A stretch of 64,000 nucleotides of DNA from Bombyx mori. Lineage: Eukaryota; Arthropoda; Insecta; Lepidoptera; Bombycidae. Location of the stretch: positions 7,316,001 to 7,380,000 of the forward strand of contig NC_085110.1 of assembly GCF_030269925.1 (NCBI RefSeq), written 5' to 3'. The position numbers were made by a program, and so were the translations under genes. The notes below the pieces were generated by a model, which saw only the letters and a list, made by a program, of their open reading frames with translations, was not told the DNA's origin and did not search any database. This document shows, in pieces, positions 12,901 to 24,300 of this stretch. Numbering within the stretch: position 1 is the first letter of the stretch; each line of letters begins with the position of its first letter.

Positions 12901-15900
12901 GGAATTTCAAGGAGTATCCCTGCAGCTTTCCGCGAGTATCGGGATTCTGGGGGTCGATATTTCGAGCGATATCCAGTTTCGGAGTCATTTGGAAGGTAAA
13001 GCCAAATTGGCCTCTAAAATGTTGGGAGTTCTCAACAGAGCGAAGCGGTATTTCACGCCTGGACAGAGACTTGCGCTTTATAAAGCGCAGGTCCGACCTC
13101 GCGTGGAGTACTGCTCTCACCTCTGGGCCGGGGCTCCCAAATACCAGCTACTTCCATTTGACTCCATACAGAAAGGGGCTGTTCGGATGGTCGATAGTCC
13201 TGCTCTCGCAGATCGCTTGGAACCTCTGGATCTACGGAGGGACTTCGGTTCTCTCTGTGTTTTATACCGCATGGTCCATGGGGAATGCTCTGAGGAATTA
13301 TTCGAGATGATTCCCTCATCTCCTTTTTATCATCGCACCTCCCGCCATCGGAGCAAAGTTCATCTATATTATCTGGAACCGCTGCGTTCATCGACAGTGC
13401 GTTTCCAAAGATATTTTTTGCCACGTACCATCCGGCTTTGGAATGAACTCCCCTCCACGGTGTTTTCCGAGCGCTATGACATGTCCTTCTTCAAACGAGG
13501 CTTGCGGAGAGTACTTTATGGTAGGCAGCGGCTTGGCTCTGCCCCTGGCATTGCTGACGTCCATGAGCGACGGTGACCACTTACCATCAGGTGGGCCGTA
13601 CGCTCGTCTGCCTACAAAGGCAATAAAAAAAAAAAAAATTAGTAAGAAGCGGTTATTTCAATATTACAAACAGACACTCCAATTTTATTTATATGTATAG
13701 ATTGCCTCTGGTTGAGCACGTTTGGGCACTTAACACCAGGTGAGCCGTGAATTTAGCGGACTCTATCTGTACGAAAACATTTTTTTGATATGAAACTACA
13801 TAAATGACAATTATTTTGATTATTTTTTCATTTTGAACACGTGCATTTTACGTGTATCAAAGATAGCAGTAAGACCTATACTTAATTGCAGCCTGTATTT
13901 TTATCAATAGATAATTTAGGGTTGCAGCACTGCGAGCCCATTGTGCGATGAAATATATTTTATATTATTCGGAAACCAGCAGTACAATATATCCAAATAA
14001 TATATTAAACAAAAACCAAAGAAGTTTCCCCTATTTATAAGTTATTTTAATATTTATTTATAAGTAGTGACGGTGAGGCCTCACTTTGCCCGCAACGGTG
14101 AAGTTGTCGTCTTCCAAAAGCAGTATTTCCGCGATCATGAAACTTATCTTGATTAAATCAGCGACTGCATGCTGATGTTTGTAAAGTGGGCCTGCTCTGA
14201 TAATAGCGGGGCGAGGAGAATCTTCACGGGCACATTTCCTTAACGGCAAATATATTCTGTAACATTAAATATCAAATTGACAAAACAAATTCATATAAAT
14301 AGAAAATTATGGTACTAATATTCCCATTAGATTATTTTTAAATAGCCGTCGTTTACTCCATATGACCCCAAAGATACCATGGAACAGAAAAGCCACTGTG
14401 ACTAAGGATAGGTACCTTACTTAAAGCTTGTTTGTCAAGTAAGGTAAGTTGCTATTATTAGAGACTTATATAAAATGGATGACGTTAATCGAAAGTATTA
14501 CAAGTAGTTTAAAAAAACTAAAACCTCTTGGCAAACAGGACAAGGTCATATTCCACGTATTCTTAAAAAAAAAGTAAAAGTACACAGCACAAAAAGTCAG
14601 CGCTTGCCTATCATCACCACTCACACATAGTGACATTCTATGTTAGGAGTTTTTGAACTACATTTCTTCATAGCCATTGCTCAGAGCTTGAAGTTAAGAT
14701 TTGTGGATATAACTCTATTATTTTTTTGGATCAGTGGTACGTAAAAAACTGAACTTTATTAACTTTATTATTGAAACATTCACTAGGGGCATGGCATAAT
14801 GTGTGGCCGCAAAGGCAGGAACGTTGGCATTTCGGCTTGACATATATGTAATATCAAAATAATAGGAGCCAGTTACTAATATAATATTTCTTAGCGTCAA
14901 ACAGCAATGGCCCAATCATATAGGATCGCATATCTAGCTTTGATTCTACGATACTTGAAGAAATGAGTTCCCAAACCTAGCAAAATATCTTTATTCTTGC
15001 CTTAGTAGGCAGGCATATAACCCATTTAAATAGAATGATAGTAATTGATACATTTCATACAACAATCGTCGTACAATCGGTGTCTAATTAATACTTCGGA
15101 TGTTTCCGACTTGCGAAAAAGACACTGCTCAATGCTCATCCGCTATATACCGCTGGTTCGTTCATCCTACTCTAACGCACGTTTACGATAGAGATAGAGA
15201 AACTTGCCAGACTGGTCTGTCTTAAAATATTCAGCAACTACAAGCGATGCTAATTATGCGATAATACAAACATGATAATAATATGCTTTTGCAGTTTTTC
15301 TGCGCCGCATATTTTGGTGCTTTAGTGGACACACATAGTTACAAACCCATGTTCCAGTAAGGCTTGTATTTTCGGGTCCATTGGGTCTCTATTTGTATAA
15401 AATTCAGGAATAGAAACTTTCAAGCTGTAATACTTCTCCAATTTGCTTTTAGCTTTTTCGACATTGTGTTTACTACCTCGTAGGAAACCTATCAGCCATT
15501 GATTACCTGTAATTTTATGTACAAAACGGATTAGTTTATACTAGGAGTTGATATAACTTTCGATTACACATTAACAGGAGATTTTAGAAAAACCAAAGTA
15601 ATAAATATACCGAAAGATGCTAACTAAGTTTATGATTTTTAAATGCTGTTGATAGGTAAAAAGTGCACAGCCCATCTTTTTCTGTATGGTTACTATAGCC
15701 CAATGGCAGTACAACCACAGAAAGCGCTCGGCTTCCACGGATTCCATAACCGCGTTTTAAAAATTTTACCCGCCCAAGTAATAATCTGGTTGGTTTCCGT
15801 TTTAAGCGCCGCTATGATGAACTGCATCTTTCCCGCGGTGTGGAAAGAAGCGGACGTTATCGGCATACACAACTCTGAAAAACCTAAATATGAACCCGCG

Positions 15901-18143
15901 AGCTACCGCCCGATCAGCCTCCTCCCTTTGTTAGGCAAATTATACGAGCGACTATTACGCAAATGCCTCTGGGACTTCATCATTTCGAAAGGCACCCTGA
16001 TCGACGAACAGTTCGGATTCAGATGCAGTTTCGGATTCTGCGCGAAACACTCGTGCATTCAGCAAGTGTACCGCCTCACGGAGCACATCCTAATAGGGCT
16101 AAATAGACGCAGACCCATCCCCATGGGAGCCCTTACCCTCAATATCGCGAAAGCGTTCGGCAAAGTCTGGCACAACCTTTTGATTTACAAAATGTATAAC
16201 ATGGGCGTGCCAGACAATCTCGTGCTCATCATACGAGACTTCTTTTCGAGCCGTTCGGTTTCAGTATCGAGTCGAGAGAACTCGCTCCCTCCCGCGAGAA
16301 GTCTCGGCCGGAATCACGTAAGACTTCGATCTATCCCCGCTACTTTTTAGTCTATATATTATCGATTTACCCCGGTTACCGGCGACCCAGCTAGCCCTTT
16401 TTGCGGATGATACGGCTTTCTACTACTTGAGTAGGAAGATGTCGTTCATGCATAGTAAACTTCAGATCGCAGCCACCCATTTAGGACAGTAGTTCCGGAA
16501 GTGGCGCATCGACATCAACCCCACGAAAAGCACATCCGTGCTCTTGAAAAGGGGTTGCTCTTCCGACACCACCGCTACTTTCCTAGTCACGATTTACGCG
16601 CGGTAGCTCTTTTCCCACCATCAAAATCTTTGCCCAGCACATACTGTGGGCTTCGAATGCCAAACACCTAGGCGTCATACTAGACAGAGGGATGCCATTC
16701 GATCCCCACATTAAATCAGTACGCGACAGAGCCACATTCTTGCTCGGTTGATTCTACCCCATGATCGGCAAGCGAAGTAAATTGTCCCTTCGTAACCAGA
16801 TGACACTACAAAACTTGCATGTCATGACCTATGCAAGTGTAGTATTCGCACGGCCCGCATGCACGCAAACTCCCTCCAGGTTATCCGATCCCGTTTCTGC
16901 AAGGTAGCCGACAGAGCACCGTGGTACGTGAGGAAGAATGACCTTCACGACGATCTAAATTTAGAACCGATACGTCAGTATCTTAAGGTAGTGTCAGAGC
17001 TAGTGAAGTAGTCTTCGACAAAGCGGCGCAACATGATAATCCACTTATTGTGGCAGCCGCTAATTACCTATCCGACCCAGGCGACGGGGCAACTCAAACA
17101 TTTCTTGTCCGGTCCCCCAGATCCTCTCTCGGTGCTTTTAGGGCCGCCCTCAAGCATCGATCAGCGTCCTCATCGAACTCGTCGATTACGACGAGTGAAC
17201 TAACCCTGAGTTTCTCCCCAGATCATCTCAAAGGGACGCGATTCCGATCTAGTGGTAGTTTCTGCGAAGCACTGCTCTTGCTGAGGCTAGTGTTAACAAA
17301 TTCTCTCAGGTTGAGCCCGTAAGCTCACCTACCGTCCGGGCGTAGCTGGAATAGCCCCCCAGGCTACCAGCAAATAGATAGGGTTAAAAAAAATGTTTCT
17401 CCTTTCCTTTGATTGTTTTAATTTTGGTTAAAGTTGTTAATTTTGGGTGACTTCTGGCAAAGTCAATTTAGTAACATTCGAGCTATACATACTTTATTTA
17501 CATCGGCACACACAGAGTGATGTTTTAATTCTGGAAAACTTGTTTTACATTGAATTCTTACTTTTCTTTTAAATTGTATGAGGTATTCTACTTTACCATA
17601 ACCATATTAGGCATTTCATCTAATTATACGATCTGGCAGGCATCAAATCGTGAAAGTCGTTTTCGATAAACCTTACGGCCCTAAAGTGCCCTAGGTCTCG
17701 AATTTACCACATTTTTGTAAAAACATTATATAACAAGATAGCAACAATCAACTTCTGATTAGCGGTTATACATCACTGCACAAAGTTCAACGACCTCTGC
17801 TTTCTTGCACGTGCCGTAAGAAAACAGTTTTGTTTTCTAAATTATACTATTTTTAACCTAAAATACCCTTACATTGACGTTGCATAGTATCAACAGATTA
17901 ACTGGAGGAAAATCCCAAATAAGATACGAAATTCATCAACAAAGATGTTTATCAAACAGCAAAAACATTTGTTAGTATTAGATAAGCAAATGAAAAATAA
18001 TTTGACCTACTTGGTTGCCCTTGTCCTAATTCTTGTACCCAAGCTCTCAAGACTATAAGATCTGCTGCGATTTTTTCAAGGTCTTCTCCAAGTTCGTTTT
18101 TAGCAACTTTTCTTAATGCCGGACTTAGTACTCTGGTCTTCAT
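6989..18143 (-). CDS. CRAL-TRIO lipid-carrier gene D, shortened C-terminus
   Basis: Exons: 18011-18143, 15347-15506, 14085-14256, 10343-10543, 8973-9078, 6989-7053; 278 aa. An alternative ATG at 18149 adds two residues (MKMKTRVLS...). Landmarks are NQWLIGFLRGSKHNVEKAKS (exon 2), LLLEDDNFTVAGK (exon 3), MQETGFGLLSQWTP (exon 4), and NYEDIYENLPKSILPEEYGG (exon 5, residues about 229-248). The exon 2 donor is a weak gtttgt. The last exon starts GYWKNKVESYRDWFLHQ like its paralogues but stops at ERTS, about 30 residues short and without the final FRxL acidic tail. The introns hold a two-copy LINE-A insertion, LINE-B copies on both strands, and a Bm1 SINE split by a Helitron. The gene may be functional with a trimmed tail, or newly damaged. 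Confidence 0.85.
7109..7243 (+). repeat. Bm1-type SINE, 3' fragment
   Basis: Starts inside the body (gtaactatacttgagacctt) and ends aagcaataaataaaa. It lies in gene D intron 5, about 55 bases upstream of the last exon. Confidence 0.75.
7299..8570 (-). mobile_element. LINE-B, 5'-truncated, dead
   Basis: Jockey-type non-LTR retrotransposon in the sense orientation of gene D, in intron 5. The minus-strand frame 7963-8553 has a reverse-transcriptase core (VSQGFALFPLLFSLYTND, then LFVDDTAIYYSS, with FVDD as the catalytic motif), then FRKWCIDINPTKSTAVLFKR. Lower frames (7655-7900, 7501-7770) continue the ORF in other registers, so it is frameshifted. The 3' end is at the left, with the conserved ctgatagccttgagaggcta and a poly(A) (poly-T at 7299-7308). 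Confidence 0.8.
8641..8700 (-). repeat. LINE-B 3' end scrap
   Basis: Poly-T then acctattcgctggtatccta and gaggctatttcagct, the same terminus as other LINE-B copies. Only about 60 bases remain. Confidence 0.45.
9398..10138 (+). repeat. Bm1-type SINE interrupted by a Helitron
   Basis: 9398-9547 and 9847-10138 join into one ordinary Bm1 when 9548-9846 is removed (aataaca | tcgtgtaataaaaatc). It lies in gene D intron 4, ending about 200 bases from exon 4. Confidence 0.85.
9548..9846 (+). mobile_element. Short non-autonomous Helitron inside Bm1
   Basis: 299 bp, starting TCTTCTTCTATATATATAAA and ending GTCGGTTCAGCTAG, with no terminal repeats and no target duplication. Insertion is between A and T of the host Bm1, as expected for Helitrons (5' TC, 3' CTAG). 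It contains the insect-Helitron phrase actcgagaacggctggaccg. It encodes nothing and would depend on a helicase supplied elsewhere. Confidence 0.8.
10636..10952 (+). repeat. RTE-like LINE 3' region, left half
   Basis: Contains gtctcgtcaaaatcggtcca, agagattagccggaacaaac and a (GACA)n tract. The same sequence, uninterrupted, occurs at 48998-49226. Its right part resumes at about 13637 after the LINE-A insertions. Confidence 0.6.
10953..12756 (+). mobile_element. LINE-A copy 1 (Jockey type, BMC1-like), 5'-truncated
   Basis: An open frame at 10947-12635 encodes a near-complete reverse transcriptase: PILKKGDRSDPSNYRPIAIT, VSLDIAKAFDRVWHRALL (first catalytic Asp), AGVPQGSVLSPTLFILYIND and CYADDSTGD (YADD). 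The endonuclease half is missing. Compared with copy 2, about 25 bases are deleted near 12490, shifting the frame so the true C-terminus (RTIRLWNELPSTVF) continues in the 12428-12694 frame. The tail ends acaagggct plus A18. It is antisense to gene D, in intron 3. Confidence 0.9.
12757..13636 (+). mobile_element. LINE-A copy 2, shorter, head-to-tail with copy 1
   Basis: Begins right after the poly(A) of copy 1 with sequence corresponding to base about 11903 of copy 1. It keeps one intact frame (12773-13576, 267 aa) through the end of the ORF (RTIRLWNELPSTVF ... GSAPGIADVHERR), then tail and poly(A). It lacks the catalytic RT motifs because of 5' truncation. Confidence 0.88.
13637..13703 (+). 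repeat. RTE-like LINE 3' region, right half
   Basis: agcggttatttcaatattac and aaacagacactccaatttta match 49170-49226, where they directly follow the left half. This shows the LINE-A pair was inserted into an older repeat. Confidence 0.6.
13704..15346. other. Gene D introns 2-3, otherwise unremarkable
   Basis: Apart from exon 3 of gene D (14085-14256), I recognise only a Bm1-like scrap (gcacttaacaccaggtgagc) near 13725-13745. The remainder is AT-rich intron. Confidence 0.45.
15690..17390 (+). mobile_element. LINE-B, long degenerate copy
   Basis: A frame at 15643-16350 holds RT motifs (ASYRPISLLPLLGKLYERLL, DEQFGFR, then LTLNIAKAFGKVWHN). The catalytic Asp of motif A (AFDKVWH in active relatives) is Gly. 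FADDTAFYYLSRKM follows in another frame near 16396, then the same C-terminal and 3' segments as other copies, up to ggctaccagcaaatagatag and a short A run. It carries several frameshifts and stops. It is in gene D intron 1, antisense. Confidence 0.82.
17391..18010. other. Gene D intron 1, nothing recognised
   Basis: AT-rich DNA between the LINE-B end and exon 1 of gene D. No repeat or ORF that I can support. Confidence 0.4.
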
Positions 18144-18149
18144 TTTCAT

Positions 18150-18856
18150 TGATCTGTTTTTGATACACTCACGGATTTCATTATGCTCTATAACTTTTTT
18201 TAATTTTGGAAAGGTTGATTTGAAAAAAAACGCTTTAACCTTAAACTTCAAAACATCAATAGCCAAGGACAAGCGTAACAAGTGTCCATTGAAATTGTCG
18301 TATTTAGATTTATTATAGTAATTTATAATGTTTATTTAAGGCTATTTAATATCAAATTATAAATAATATCAAATTACGGACACAAACACTTCAAGCTACT
18401 TGAACTACTTGATAATTTGAAACTCAATAAGGAAATTTTAAACATACCTATTTTATTTAGTATCAAGGTTAATTAATACAGATGTTAATTATAATTATTA
18501 AAATATATGAACGCGATGTGCCCACTGAGACGAATTGAAATTAAATGAACACAGAACACCGCAAAAAATATTGCAACATTTTCATATGTACAAAAACGAG
18601 TTTTTAATTAAACTAAAGAGACAAAAGAAAGAAAAAACGTATATTTATATGATTAATACAACATACATATGTACAAAAATTGTCTTATCGATATTTATGT
18701 GCTTGGAGTCGTACATTTATAGCAGTTCAGCTTGTTGATAAACACATTGTCTAAATAATAGTATTATACACATGTATTTGATATCAGTTACATTGTGTTA
18801 AGTGACATTATTCCAGATAATGGAAATACGTACGAAAATGGAAATACGTATTTTGA
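18150..18856. other. Upstream flank of gene D
   Basis: AT-rich. A 67-codon plus-strand frame at 18535 is rich in Lys, Ile and Tyr and looks random. Promoter elements of gene D should be here, but no convincing TATA/initiator pair stands out. Confidence 0.4.
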
Positions 18857-19191
18857 AGTCGACGCGGCCTAAAGGATAAGAGACATCCGGTGCATTCGTA
18901 TCTAGCGATGCACCGGTGCTCGAATCCCGCCTGCGGGTAACAATTTTTCTAATGATATAGATACGTATTTAACAAATGTTCACGATTGTCTTCCACGGTG
19001 AAGGAATAGCATCGTGTAATAAAAACCAAACCCGTAAAATAATAATTTGCGTAATTACTGGTGGTAGGACCTCTTGTGAGTCCGCACGGGTAAGTACCAC
19101 CACCCTGCCTATTTCTGCCGTGAAACAGTAATGCGTTTCGTTTTGAAGGGTGAGGCAGCCGTTGTAACTGTACCTTAGAATCTTAGATACC
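18857..19191 (+). repeat. Bm1-type SINE, 3'-truncated
   Basis: tRNA-like head (gcggcctaaaggataagaga, B box gtgctcgaatcccgc) and body up to gtaactgtaccttagaatct, where it abuts a LINE-B fragment at about 19193. Confidence 0.8.
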
Positions 19192-19192
19192 T

Positions 19193-19722
19193 TCCAAATA
19201 CCTAAGCGTCTCCCTCGACAGAGGGATGACATTCCGTCCCCACATTAAAACGGTACGCGACCGTGCCGCCTTTATACTAGGACGACTCTACCCTATGCTT
19301 TGTAGACGAAGCAAACTGTCCCTCCGTAATAAGGTAACTCTCTACAAAACTTGCATACACCCCGTCATGACGTATGCAAGCGTAGTGCTCGCTCACGCGG
19401 CCAGCACCAACTTGAAACCCCTTCAGGTTATCCAATCTCGATTCTGCAGGATAGTCATCGGAGCACCATGGTTCCTGAGGAACGTGGATCTCCACGATGA
19501 CCTGGAGCTCGACTCTGTCAGTAAGTATCTACAGTCGGCATCGCTGCGCCACTTTGAGAAGGCGGCACGACATGAGAACCCTCTTGTCGTGGCCGCTGGA
19601 AACTACATACCCGATCCTGTAGATCGAATGGTAAATCATCGACGTCGCCCAAAGCACGTCATTACGGATCCTCCTGATCCATTAACGGTGCTTTTAGGCA
19701 CCACAACCGCCGGTCACCGGTG
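19193..19722 (+). mobile_element. LINE-B internal fragment
   Basis: Encodes in one frame (19226-19723) the post-RT part of the ORF: MTFRPHIKTVRDRAAFILGR, LCRRSKLSLRNKVTLYKTC, FLRNVDLHDDLELDSVSKYL, PDPVDRMVNHRRRPKHVITD. The poly(A) end is missing; it stops at ggtcaccgg. Confidence 0.8.
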
Positions 19723-20488
19723 AGTTTCTTTTTATTTTATTTAATGAGTAAAATCTCTAATAAAAAAAAAAACAACACATTTATTTCTGTTTAGAGTCAT
19801 CTTAGTACTAACCACAATAGTTTCAGATGTGTAGTTTAATTTTAATTAAGGGAACTCTTAAATTAACAAATAAAACAGCACTGTTATTTTAAATAAATAA
19901 AAAAGTTTTTGTTTTACTTTCACGGTTTTTATTAAACAGATGACTACGTAAAGTGGCCCGATCCAAAAATGTCTTTTGTTTTCCATTTGAAAAAAGGAAA
20001 CAACTTATTTTACGGCAAGGAAACATAGTACACTTGTAGAACTGATGCTTAAGTTTTTTTTTGAGAAGAAAACACCTTTTTGTTTTTGTTTACTCTAAAA
20101 TAGTATAAATTTGAAGCCAACGTCTTCGTCGAGAAGTGATTGCTCATTTTAACTTTCAGGAAGCTTGTTTTTCTTGTCTTTTATTCATAAAGGAAAAGAA
20201 TATGAACATTGAAACGAAAAGATTTTATTGAAAAAATTAATTTATTTTACCTCAATACATTTTTTTATTGCAACGGAGTCTGTAATGTTTTAATTGACCA
20301 ACAGACTACCTATCTACCGCCGTGTATCTTCGCAAAATGATTTCCAGGACTTACATTCTATTGTTTCAACTCTTATACGAGTATGATGGCAACCAAAAAT
20401 AAACGCCTATATAATTTATCGGCTCATTCGATAGCTCATACAGGCAAAACGAATAGGGTTGTGAAGACTTCTTACAACTTAGCCTGAT
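19723..20488. other. C-D intergenic DNA, nothing recognised
   Basis: AT-rich, several T and A runs, no ORF or repeat I can name. Confidence 0.4.
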
Positions 20489-20870
20489 AAATTTTTTTCT
20501 ACACATGCTGATAGACGTGAGAGGCTATATCAGCGTAACGGAACGTGACTCAAACCTGGCAAAGTTGCTATCACTGACCCTAGCAAGAGCAGTGCTTCCC
20601 AGAACTAACACCGGATCGGAAACGCGACCCACTGAGAAAATCCGGCGAGAAACTCAGTGGGCTGTGGCTGTGGATTAGTTTACTCGCCGAGCCCTTCGTC
20701 GCAAGCGACTGGTTCGACAAGAACGATGACCGGTGCTTGAGGTACCTAAAAGCATTTCGATTAGTGGATCGGGAGGATCCGAAATGACACGTTTTGGGCG
20801 ATATCGACTGTTTATCATTCGGTCCGCAGGATCGGAAATGTTCCGGCCTGATAGCTCTAGATCGATCACT
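20489..20870 (-). repeat. LINE-B 3' fragment
   Basis: Read on the minus strand: SGRNISDPADRMINSRYRPK, then LLGTSSTGHRSCRTSRLRRR, then the 3' region to the shared ctgatagacgtgagaggcta end near 20509. Translation corresponds to 20675-20869. Confidence 0.7.
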
Positions 20871-21137
20871 ATGGAAAACTTTCAGGGAAGAGTCCTGTAG
20901 CGTGGCGAATTACCACGCCCATTTAATTTACTCACAATGAGGTTCGAAAAACCACCCTTCACCAACACACCAGAATCCAACTAACGCGGTTTTACCGAGG
21001 TAGAAATAACTCAAAGGACCTTCAGCTGCTATAATAATTAGCTGCACTCTTCTCGCTAGAACAATCCCGTCCAACGTATGGGTTCTCCCAGAACTTTTAC
21101 TATTAATTATTATTGTATTTCTTTTCTATTCTCCCTT

Positions 21138-21143
21138 TTTATT
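21138..21143 (-). promoter_or_regulatory. Possible poly(A) signal of gene C
   Basis: First exact AATAAA on the minus strand after the gene C stop, about 165 nt away. A variant signal closer to the stop could be used instead. Confidence 0.3.
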
Positions 21144-21309
21144 ATCTTTGTAACTAGCACACATACACACACGCACGAAAGATTAACAATGCTTAGTAGT
21201 GCGGCTTTTTATACAAAGACGAGTCTTAGCATTTAAAGATCATTTGGATTGTCTTTGAGGATGCTTAATACTACTCCAGTTGTAGGCATTATAATTGGTA
21301 TATTACTTT

Positions 21310-24300
21310 TTAATCTAACTCTAATCGTCGAAATGTTCGATTTTCTTCGTTGTTTTCTGTCGCAGTCGGTGAAGGACTGCGAGTATTGATGTTTGCCGTA
21401 ACCCTTTCAAAATTTTCATCTTGCAGTAAAAACCAGCTTCTATAGCTTTCCATTTTCGTTTTCCAGTAATCTATAAGGAACATCATTTATATATGTAATA
21501 TTGTGTGAGCTCAGAGCCTCACTCGGTCTATAAATTCCTTAACACTGAATGATATGAAAAATGCTTTATATCTGTCTATAAGCATGACAAAGTGAGCATT
21601 GATCCAATCATTCATTTCTTTTAAAACTCTAATACCTGTTAGTTCTTGAACGTCACCCATATCACCTCCATACTCGGCTGGCAATATTGATTCTGGTACG
21701 TAATTGTATAATTTTCCGTAATTCTCATCGTATATTTGTAGCTGTAATGTAATTTTGATCTTATTGGAATTTTGTTTTAGCGAATACAGAATTATATTCG
21801 TTATTGACGATATAAGATATTTCCATATCCCGTATCTCAAAGCCAGGGGCGACATTCACATGGTGACGTCTATGGGCTCCATTAACTAAATGAACCGATC
21901 AAAAAAAACTAATTTAAAACACCAAAAAAGAATTTTAACCAATCAGTTTAAATCATCGTTAATACTTTGTCGTTTTGATGTCGTCGTGGCCTAAAGGATA
22001 AGAAGTCCGATGCACTCGTGTGTTGCGATGCACCGGTGTTCGAATCCCGCCGTCAGATACCTACCAATTGTTCCAATGAAATACGTACTTAACAAATGTT
22101 CACGATTGCCTTCCACAGTGAAAAAATAACATCGTGTAATAAAAATTAAACCCGCAAAATTCTAATAATTTGCCTAATTACTGGTGGTAGGGCCTCTTGC
22201 GAGTCCGCACGGGTAGGTGGATCTAATCTCGTCGAATAATTAATTACAGAAGTATTCCTCATTTTCTCGAATAATATTCGAGGAAACGATTTATTTCTCA
22301 CACAAATAGCAATTACTTAAATTTAATTATTAAAAAAAAACAATAATAAAATTATAATAGGTCCATACTTTCAGTATTAAATAATGTAGTCGTTCATTAT
22401 AATTTTTTTTTGTTTTAATGTGGGATTGGTAGAGAAATAAGGAATTGTTAATTTTAATACGACTTAATAAAATTTGTACATAGTATATATAATTATTAAT
22501 GTTAAGTACTGTAAAAAAATTTCAAAGTAAATTTATTATTGAAATAAAAATAATTATGATTAATTTCATTCAGACTCCTTGTATGGCGTTATATTATTTA
22601 TGCTCTGTATTATAATTTCTTGTGTATTTTAATACGTAATTACATAACTTAACCTTGAATTTAGAGCAAGCACGATACGATTTAAAGTATCACTGATTTT
22701 TGTCACTACTTAAGGTAATAATGATTTTATGATTTTTTTTTATTAATTAATGAATAAGTAATAAATCTTGGGGCGTCAGTGATTATGATCAGTCATTAGG
22801 CCAACGCGGCCTTACCTAAAACACAATACAGGAAAGTACAATACATGCTTTAAAGGTATATGTGAAAACTTACCCTATTTCTTATTTTCTGTCCCAGCAA
22901 CATCTTGACAACGTTCAGGGTAGCCTTTAAGCCACGTGACATGTTCAACACATAAATGCTTTTCATGCGAACTGTCAGAGCCCTTTCCGCGTACAAAAAT
23001 GTCTTCCTCGCAACACTAGGACTGAACTGTGTCAATAAAGTTAAACCAGTATCGCTTAGATCCACCAGAACTATCTAAAATGATAATAATTAAATTCTGG
23101 TGAGTAACTAGTCTGACCATAAATACTGTTACATAAAAACTTTTCTTTTTTTTTCTACTTATTAATTATTATCAATTTGGAACACGTATATTATTTTAGA
23201 AACTTCTTTCGATTTTGCGTCATTTCACATGTTTTTTCGTGTTGAATGTCGAAATGTCGAAACCCCATTAGGAAGAAAAAAATCTTATCGAGAGAAATGA
23301 AGATTCCCGCTAGGACTCAGTCGTGTAGTTTAAAACCAGACCTGAAGCTCGGTACTTATCGTCGATATACAGGACATGCCCTAAATCAATCTTTACAATT
23401 AAAGAGAGTGGATCGATCAAAACGCCTTCTGTAGCGATATGCAGGTGAAAGGCACAGAAATATCCTCTTTGCCGTTGAAAAAAGTTTGCCGTTTGAAGAA
23501 TACTACAATAAGCAAAATGATAAAGCTCACAGTTCTAAACAAGCTGCTCAAGTGGTCGGAAAATACAACGTGGTCATCATCCTGCGACAGTGATGGTTTG
23601 TTGGGGCGTGTCTTATCAAGGAGTCACAAAGCTACATTTTTTTAAAAAAAAGAGGTAAAACTTCAGCCAAAGTGTATCAAGATACAGTCTTGGATTATGT
23701 TGTGGAACCTCTCAGGAATACACTTTTTTAAAATATATACCGTGGACTTTCCAGCAGGACTCTGCACCTGATGACAAGGCACAAACTACACAAGCCTGGC
23801 TTGAACCAACGTTCCGGACTTTATAAGAGCCGAAGACTGGCCCTCATACAGCCCAGAACTCAACCCTTTAGGCCATTTATGGTCAGTTGTAGAAGACATG
23901 GCCTGCTCTAAACACACATAGATTCTTTTAAAAAATCTTTGGAGCAAGCAGTGGCGAATTTTCCCTTCGGTACAGTGCGTAAATCCATAGATTCGTGGCC
24001 AAACAGATTAAAGGTCTGTTTATAAACCAAAAGTGGCCATTTCGAATAGAATCTTTTTTATTTTTTGCTGAGACTATAATAAATATGTAGGTATATAAAT
24101 TTTAATAATATTACATGCTTTATTAAAAAAAATTCATTTTCATTTGTAGCAGAACTTATAGCTGGACTAGGTAGATATTTACATAAAATTACTGAGGGAG
24201 GTAGGTAGCAAGTTTCACGTTGTAGTAGCTCCAGAAGCCGCTTAACAACGGTTGGTCATAGATTTATCTGTACATGAACTCAGTAGTAGGGGCCGAACCT

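Noticed and set aside
18535..18738. 67-codon Lys/Ile/Tyr-rich plus-strand frame
   Set aside because: Composition is that of translated AT-rich DNA. No motif and no paralogue.
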